A stretch of DNA of 23,406 bases, taken from positions 1-23,406 of IMG/VR virus record IMGVR_UViG_3300037264_001715. One strand, written 5' to 3'. Position numbers and translations under genes: made by a program. Below, piece by piece: positions 19,287-23,406 of this stretch; within the stretch, counting starts at the first letter, position 1, and each line of letters opens with the position of its first letter. The notes under the pieces are model-generated. The model saw only the letters and a list, made by a program, of their open reading frames with translations, ran no database searches and was not told the DNA's origin. This DNA is from a virus.

Positions 19287-20455
19287 CGGCTGACTGGACA
19301 TCGCCTGACGGGAGCAAAGCGCCCTTTCCGTGGTTTGGCGGGAAGCGGCGAGTTGCCGATAAGGTATGGGCCGCGCTGGGAGACGTGGAACAATACGTAG
19401 AACCGTTTGCCGGTTCGCTGGCCGTGCTGCTTGGCCGACCGGCTTGGCACGAGGGGACGTGCGAAACAGCCAATGACGCCGATCAATTTCTGGCGAACTT
19501 CTGGCGGGCCTTGGAACACGACCCCGACGCCGTGGCGCCTTACGCGGATCGGCCGGTGAACGAGGCCGACCTGTTCGCCATTCACCTGTGGCTGGTCAAC
19601 GAAGGCCGCGAACGAATCGCCAAAATGGACGCCAACCCCGACTTCTTCGATGCGAAGGTGGCTGGCTGGTGGGTGTGGGGCATAAACGCTTGGATCGGCT
19701 CGGGCTGGTGCAGCGGCAAGGGGCCGTGGCAGAAGGTCAACGGCGAAGTGGTCAACGTCCGCCAGCTACCGCACCTCGGGAACGCGGGGCAGGGCGTCAA
19801 CCGCAAGCGACCGCACCTCGCGAACGCGGGGCGGGGCGTCAACCGCCAGCTACCGCACCTCGGGGACGCGGGGCAGGGCGTCAACCGCAAGCGACCGCAC
19901 CTCGGGAACGCGGGGCAGGGCGTCAACCGCCAGCTACCGCACCTCGGGGACGGCAACTCACAAGCACAATGTCGGCAGTCGGAAAATATCACGGCCTACT
20001 TCCAACAGCTTGCCGCCCGGCTGCGGAAGGTTCGGGTGTGCTGCGGCGATTGGAGCCGAGTCTGTACGAACGGCGCGCTTTCCTACGGCGACAAGGTGGG
20101 CATTTTCCTTGACCCGCCCTACCAGGGCGACGTGCGAACCGCCGACTTGTACTCATGCGACGACCACACCATCAGCATCGAGGTCCGCGATTGGGCGATT
20201 GCCAACGGCGACAACCCGCGCTATCGGATCGTGTTGGCTGGGTACGTTCAGGAACATCAGGACGCGATGCCCGATATGTGGCGTCTGTACCGCTACTCGG
20301 CGTCGAAATCCTACGGCACAGCCGCCTCGATAGGGACGAAAAAAGGCAACGACGCGAACCGCCATAACGAGGCGCTCTGGTTCTCGCCCGGCTGTTTGCA
20401 AGAGCGGTCCCTATTTGAGCAGCCGCGTCAGGCCAGCATGTTGGAGGAGCGATGA
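19283..20455 (+). CDS. D12-class adenine-N6 DNA methyltransferase with internal repeat
   Basis: This 390-aa protein starts in an ATGA overlap. FPWFGGKRR (15-23) is the N-terminal substrate/AdoMet motif of Dam-like enzymes, VEPFAGSLAV (39-48) is motif I, and FLDPPY (D277-P-P-Y280) is the catalytic motif IV. The order I before IV is the alpha (D12) class. Residues 162-223 are a 14-residue tandem unit (LPHLGNAGQGVNRK and variants, about 4.5 copies) in the place of the target recognition region. The function is likely A-N6 methylation of phage DNA as protection against host restriction. The stop overlaps the next methyltransferase start. Confidence 0.85.
   Translation: MTADWTSPDGSKAPFPWFGGKRRVADKVWAALGDVEQYVEPFAGSLAVLLGRPAWHEGTCETANDADQFLANFWRALEHDPDAVAPYADRPVNEADLFAIHLWLVNEGRERIAKMDANPDFFDAKVAGWWVWGINAWIGSGWCSGKGPWQKVNGEVVNVRQLPHLGNAGQGVNRKRPHLANAGRGVNRQLPHLGDAGQGVNRKRPHLGNAGQGVNRQLPHLGDGNSQAQCRQSENITAYFQQLAARLRKVRVCCGDWSRVCTNGALSYGDKVGIFLDPPYQGDVRTADLYSCDDHTISIEVRDWAIANGDNPRYRIVLAGYVQEHQDAMPDMWRLYRYSASKSYGTAASIGTKKGNDANRHNEALWFSPGCLQERSLFEQPRQASMLEER
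19766..19951 (+). repeat. 42-bp tandem repeat inside the D12 methyltransferase gene
   Basis: Four full units (19766, 19808, 19850, 19892) and a partial fifth (from 19934). Units alternate in start (ctaccgcacctc or cgaccgcacctc) and in end (cgcaag or cgccag), so the higher-order unit is 84 bp. The period is in frame (14 codons). Confidence 0.92.
20419..20448 (+). repeat. shared 3' end of the two methyltransferase genes (copy A)
   Basis: The 30 bases here match 21810-21839 with a single difference (t/a at the tenth base) and encode the same peptide QPRQASMLE. The starts of the two genes also share a perfect 20-base block (19292-19311 and 20464-20483) that encodes DWTSPDG. Confidence 0.85.
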
Positions 20456-21852
20456 TGCGACCCGACTGGACATCGCCTGACGGTAGCATCCAGCTTTACC
20501 ACGCTGATTGTCTCGCCGTCTTGCCCCAGTTGGAGCCGGGGAGCGTCGATGCCGTCGTGACCGATCCGCCTTACGGCCTCGACTTCATGGGCAAGGATTG
20601 GGACCACGGCATACCGGGCGTGCATTTCTGGGAAGCAGCGTTGCGAGCGGCGAAACCGGGGGCGCACCTGTTGGCATTTGGCGGAACGCGAACGCATCAT
20701 CGGCTGATGGTGGCTATCGAGGACGCGGGCTGGGAGATTCGGGATACAATCTTCTGGTGTTTCGGTTCAGGATTTCCCAAAAGCAAAAATATCGGTTGCA
20801 AATGTGGCGGGGGTACGGTATCATATACCCATGATGAAAAAACCAAACAGACGACCGAATGTGACTTGCATCTTGTGCGGGACACCGATGTATCGCAGGC
20901 TGTGGATTCTAGCCAAGGCCGCACACAAGAGAGCGGAGAAATCTGCCCGAAGTGTGGTGGCCTTCTGAATTGGGTCGGGTACGGCACTGCTCTTAAACCC
21001 GCCTACGAATTGATCATCGTAGCCCGCAAGCCGCTGAACGGCACAGTCGCGGCCAATGTCCTCAAGTACGGCACGGGGGGAATCAATATCGACGGGTGCA
21101 GAATCGCGGCAGAAGATGGAGAGGATAGAAGCCGAGACAATTCAACCTGCGATCCTGATCCTTTCTTCCGACACAAGAAACGAATCAATCAGGTAATACC
21201 GCCCGGCCTTGGTCGCTGGCCCGCAAATCTCATACACGACGGCAGCGACGAAGTGCTGGCAGGATTCCCGGAAGTATCTAGTGGAGCAATTCGGGCAGAA
21301 GTTCAGGCCGCCAAGTTCGGAACCAACGGCATTTATGGCAAGGGAAACGGCGGTGAGGAACATGCGTACCAAGGCAATAGCGGTTCCGCCGCGCGCTTCT
21401 TCTACTGTGCTAAGGCGTCGAAAGAAGATCGGGACGAAGGATGCGAAGGGCTGGAGGAAGTTGCGGCGGAAGGATTCGATGCTTCTGACGGTGGTTACAA
21501 CGTGCGAACCTGGATAGACAGAAAAGATGGAAAAGGAAAAGTCCCCGTTGACGCCAAACGGCAACCTCGCCGCAATTCCCATCCCACGGTCAAGCCTACC
21601 GACCTAATGCGTTACCTCTGCCGACTTGTCACCTCGCCCGGCGGAATCATCCTTGACCCCTTCATGGGCAGCGGTTCCACGGGCAAGGCTTGCATCAAGG
21701 AAAACTTCCGCTTCATCGGAATTGAAAACGATACGGAGCATGGATACTTTGCCATAGCCGTCAAGCGCATCGAGGCCGAGTTGAACCGCTTCCCGCTTCT
21801 GGAGCCGAAGCAGCCGCGACAGGCCAGCATGTTGGAGGACGGCAATGGCTAA
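20452..21852 (+). CDS. beta-class N4/N6 DNA methyltransferase with inserted zinc knuckle
   Basis: This 466-aa protein starts at ATG 20452 in overlap with the previous stop. DPPY (38-41, in VVTDPPYGLDF) precedes motif I DPFMGSGSTG (402-411), the beta-class order of N6_N4_Mtase enzymes. An insertion between them holds CKCGGG (about residue 121) and CPKCGG (about 166), a likely zinc knuckle. RPANLIHDGSDEVL-like text (GRWPANLIHDGSDEV) and SHPTVKPTDLMRYL are standard elements of these phage enzymes. It would methylate adenine N6 or cytosine N4; no restriction enzyme is adjacent, so it is probably an anti-restriction or orphan enzyme. Confidence 0.85.
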   Translation: MMRPDWTSPDGSIQLYHADCLAVLPQLEPGSVDAVVTDPPYGLDFMGKDWDHGIPGVHFWEAALRAAKPGAHLLAFGGTRTHHRLMVAIEDAGWEIRDTIFWCFGSGFPKSKNIGCKCGGGTVSYTHDEKTKQTTECDLHLVRDTDVSQAVDSSQGRTQESGEICPKCGGLLNWVGYGTALKPAYELIIVARKPLNGTVAANVLKYGTGGINIDGCRIAAEDGEDRSRDNSTCDPDPFFRHKKRINQVIPPGLGRWPANLIHDGSDEVLAGFPEVSSGAIRAEVQAAKFGTNGIYGKGNGGEEHAYQGNSGSAARFFYCAKASKEDRDEGCEGLEEVAAEGFDASDGGYNVRTWIDRKDGKGKVPVDAKRQPRRNSHPTVKPTDLMRYLCRLVTSPGGIILDPFMGSGSTGKACIKENFRFIGIENDTEHGYFAIAVKRIEAELNRFPLLEPKQPRQASMLEDGNG

Positions 21853-22198
21853 GAGCATTTGCGAGATCTGCGGAACTGAGCGGGTAAAACTGACCGGCAG
21901 TAGTCTGTTCGTTGGTTGCCCCAAAGGACACGGGAAATTGCACCTGCCGCCTGAACCCGATCCGCCGAAACCACGCGGCCGGCCGAAAGAGACGTTGCCG
22001 GTAGCGATATTGCACGATTCCAGCACCTCACCAATGAGATACGTGATTGCCGGCCTGGAGGGTTTCTGCCAGCGTTACCGAACCTGGACAGGAGGCCCGT
22101 GGCTGCAAAAGCGGCAACGCGAAACACCTGGCGTCATTGTGCGTGCGCGGCTGGATGGCAAACCGACCAAGTTCGTGAAGATCGAGGAGAACAAATGA
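21845..22198 (+). CDS. zinc-ribbon hypothetical protein (117 aa)
   Basis: The start at 21845 overlaps the methyltransferase end by 8 bases. The N-terminus SICEICGTERVKLTGSSLFVGCPKGH is a zinc ribbon (C-x-x-C ... C-x3-H). A Pro-rich basic segment follows (PPEPDPPKPRGRPKET), where PRGRP resembles an AT-hook core, then a helical-strand end (AGLEGFCQRYRTWTGGPWLQKRQRE). It may be a DNA-binding accessory protein. The stop overlaps the next ATG. Confidence 0.6.
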   Translation: MAKSICEICGTERVKLTGSSLFVGCPKGHGKLHLPPEPDPPKPRGRPKETLPVAILHDSSTSPMRYVIAGLEGFCQRYRTWTGGPWLQKRQRETPGVIVRARLDGKPTKFVKIEENK

Positions 22199-22413
22199 GA
22201 CCATCAGAAATCGAAGTCGGCAAAACCTACATCAATGTTCGCACTGGACGGACGCGCACGGTGTCGCGGATTCGCACAGATTGGGGGGGCAACGTATTTG
22301 TTCACTACCTATTGCCTCCGCCACGGTACTACCTATTGCCTCCGCCACGGTTCGGCACTTTTTTTTGCTTATTGAAGTCCTTTGCCCGTTGGGCTGGGAA
22401 GGAACTGAAATGA
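22195..22413 (+). CDS. small protein with a duplicated segment (72 aa)
   Basis: The start at 22195 is in an ATGA overlap. The N-terminus EIEVGKTYINVRTGRTRTVSRI is a small beta-domain seen in many phage proteins (start 'G-x-x-Y-x-n-r-x-x-x-R-x-V'). The second half carries the peptide YLLPPPR twice because of a 24-bp tandem duplication, then a T8 tract. Whether the duplicated end is functional is unclear; the usual family probably ends near the first copy. The stop overlaps the next start (ATGA). Confidence 0.5.
   Translation: MRPSEIEVGKTYINVRTGRTRTVSRIRTDWGGNVFVHYLLPPPRYYLLPPPRFGTFFCLLKSFARWAGKELK
22304..22351 (+). repeat. perfect 24-bp tandem duplication
   Basis: The 24 bases at 22304-22327 are repeated exactly at 22328-22351 (unit begins actacctattg and ends gccacggt). 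The two copies are in frame (8 codons). No substitutions separate them, so the event is recent. An 8-T tract follows at 22359-22366. Confidence 0.95.
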
Positions 22414-22649
22414 ATACTCTGTTCATAGCAATAATGTGCGTTGCGATAGGATCGTACCTGTGCGGCATGGCCCACGGTGGATTTGCGATGGCCCCGCCCA
22501 TCCGTCCGCCGAAGCGCAAGCGACTGAGAGTGCATTACCTACGCGGCGACGACGGGCTGATTTTCCGGCTCCGCTGCCGGCCGGGGGCGTTTCGGCGGAT
22601 GGTGGCGAAAATAGAGGACGAATCATGCGGTCGTCAACGAAAGGGTTGA
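22410..22649 (+). CDS. small membrane-anchored protein (79 aa)
   Basis: The start at 22410 has ggaagga upstream and overlaps the previous stop (ATGA). Residues 1-27 form one hydrophobic segment (MNTLFIAIMCVAIGSYLCGM then AHGGFAM), likely a signal anchor. The rest is very basic (RPPKRKRLRVHYLRGDDGLIFRLRCRPG) and should be in the cytoplasm or bind nucleic acid or lipid. No family recognised. Confidence 0.55.
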   Translation: MNTLFIAIMCVAIGSYLCGMAHGGFAMAPPIRPPKRKRLRVHYLRGDDGLIFRLRCRPGAFRRMVAKIEDESCGRQRKG

Positions 22650-22909
22650 TCCATGCAATCGCTGAGTGCAGAGATTGCCGTTGGCGGTGCGAGGATTATC
22701 TGGTTGCCCAACGTAAAGGACGAGATCACGCATTAAAACAGGGGCATCATGTGTCAATAGATTTGGGTTACGTTGTTGAGTACAACCGCCCACACACGTC
22801 AATCGAAGCAGCCGCCGAGGCGGCAGGAGGAAACTGTGAAACTGAGCAACGATATCGCCAGCATCAAAAGGATGCTGACAAAGAACGCCTCTCAGTTTGG
22901 CGTAACTAG
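22625..22909 (+). CDS. phage hypothetical protein with CxxC and H-x-x-x-x-G-H motif
   Basis: This 94-aa protein uses ATG 22625, with gagg about 7 bases upstream, inside a longer open frame. It contains AECRDCRWRCEDYLVAQRKG and RDHALKQGHHVSIDLGYVVEY. The combination C-x-x-C-x-W then A-x-x-H-x-x-x-x-G-H is common in small phage and actinobacterial proteins of unknown function and suggests a zinc-binding fold (C2H2-like). It overlaps its neighbours slightly on both sides. Confidence 0.55.
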   Translation: MRSSTKGLIHAIAECRDCRWRCEDYLVAQRKGRDHALKQGHHVSIDLGYVVEYNRPHTSIEAAAEAAGGNCETEQRYRQHQKDADKERLSVWRN

Positions 22910-23057
22910 GTCTGTCTTTTGCCCCGCTGAGACGCGCTGGGGCGCCTGGGCGAACCTTGCGAATGTTCAGCAGACACACATTGTAGCCTACGGCTCGACC
23001 GAACTCTCGGCCTGGCGGGCATTGGCAAAGAAAGCCGAGAAATGCGATGGGAAGTAA
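22836..23057 (+). CDS. hypothetical protein (73 aa, GTG start)
   Basis: The GTG at 22836 is preceded by ggaggaaact, a strong Shine-Dalgarno with 5 bases of spacing. The product begins with KLSNDIASIKRMLTKNASQF and has VFCPAETRWGAWANLANVQQTHIVAYGSTELSAWRALAKK. The last segment (Y-G-S-T-E-L-S-A-W-R-A-L) is typical of small phage proteins of unknown function. It overlaps the previous gene by 74 bases; if only one of the two were real this one has the better ribosome binding site. Confidence 0.5.
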   Translation: MKLSNDIASIKRMLTKNASQFGVTRSVFCPAETRWGAWANLANVQQTHIVAYGSTELSAWRALAKKAEKCDGK

Positions 23058-23229
23058 CGCACCACAATGGCCACCGACACATCGGTTTAGGAGCGACGGA
23101 ACGCCAAACCCGCTTTACGATCCGTTGGCAGTAAAGCCGTCGCCAGGTCCGCCTCCGCCGCCAAAGCGGTATGAGCGTGACGTTGTTGTGATTATCAAAC
23201 ACATACGGGAGCCGATCCAAGCGACCTGA
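23047..23229 (+). CDS. small Pro-rich hypothetical protein (60 aa)
   Basis: The frame starts at ATG 23047, overlapping the previous gene end. No clear Shine-Dalgarno is present (only gag upstream). The translation contains SPGPPPPPKRYERDVVVIIKHIREP, a Pro stretch followed by a strand-like segment. It is in the expected operon direction and fills an otherwise empty stretch, but coding evidence is moderate. Confidence 0.4.
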   Translation: MGSNAPQWPPTHRFRSDGTPNPLYDPLAVKPSPGPPPPPKRYERDVVVIIKHIREPIQAT

Positions 23230-23279
23230 CGACCTAACCGCACGGCCGATAACAGCCGCTGAGGCGAAGGGAGGGGAAC

Positions 23280-23406
23280 ATGACCAACATACTTGAACTC
23301 GCGAGTTCTCACGTCGAGGCGTTGCGCAACTACCGCGTACCGCGCGAACCCATCGGAACGATTGCGATTCTGGATCGACTGATTGCCGAGATCGACCGGC
23401 TGCGTC
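23280..23406 (+). CDS. hypothetical protein, runs off the right edge
   Basis: The start at 23280 follows gggagggg with 4 bases of spacing. The 42 visible residues (TNILELASSHVEALRNYRVP, REPIGTIAILDRLIAEIDRLR) are helical. The rest is outside the window. No family recognised. Confidence 0.55.
   Translation, partial: MTNILELASSHVEALRNYRVPREPIGTIAILDRLIAEIDRLR

Noticed and set aside
19283-21852. Complete restriction-modification system
   Set aside because: Both enzymes are methyltransferases and no endonuclease gene is adjacent; the HNH-like gene is not coupled to them and is probably degenerate.

Overview
The window reads as a piece of a tailed-phage (siphovirus-type) genome, or a prophage of the same kind. 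It is GC-rich, almost entirely plus-strand, and tightly packed with stop/start overlaps (ATGA, TAATG) and clear Shine-Dalgarno sequences. The host cannot be fixed from sequence alone. GC-rich coding, many small Cys-rich proteins and a phage csrA would fit an environmental Gram-negative or planctomycete-like host, but that is a weak inference.

Left part (1-7447), virion genes: head-tail joining protein (partial), a small FlbD-like protein, an HK97-gp10-like protein, a DUF3168-like tail terminator, two tandem tail-tube-like paralogues, a tail assembly chaperone pair with a canonical -1 slippery site (A AAA AAC at 2746-2752), a short tape measure protein, and five further structural or Cys-rich proteins. 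A small two-helix membrane protein (7449-7775, minus strand) closes this block convergently.

Middle part (7811-10671), the most unusual region: a 60-aa XRE-type regulator, a 7-bp inverted repeat that looks like an operator, a near-consensus promoter (TTGACA-17-TATTTT), about 450 nt of leader rich in inverted repeats, a 431-aa Cas12/TnpB-like protein, and 17 nt later a CRISPR array of 13 repeats (36 nt) and 12 spacers (29-31 nt). The effector keeps the TnpB/Cas12 RuvC-fold layout, but its RuvC-I Asp and RuvC-II Glu are replaced, and the zinc-finger/RuvC-III part is missing. It therefore looks like a very compact, nuclease-dead, RNA-guided DNA-binding protein carried by a phage. No cas1, cas2 or other cas gene is present. 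The cassette resembles the type V-U class but I cannot assign it to a described subtype.

Right part (10775-23406), early/replication-type genes: a coiled-coil protein, csrA, many small hypothetical proteins, an ERF single-strand annealing protein, a ParB-like domain protein, an SF2 helicase with a zinc ribbon, a DnaJ-type zinc-motif protein, an HNH-like protein, a RusA Holliday-junction resolvase, and two adjacent DNA methyltransferases (a D12 class enzyme with a 42-bp internal repeat, and a beta-class N4/N6 enzyme) that share nearly identical DNA at both gene ends. The logic is that of a phage with its own recombination, methylation and RNA-level regulation. The CRISPR cassette sits between late and early genes under its own regulator and promoter, where it could silence competing elements or host genes by binding rather than cutting.
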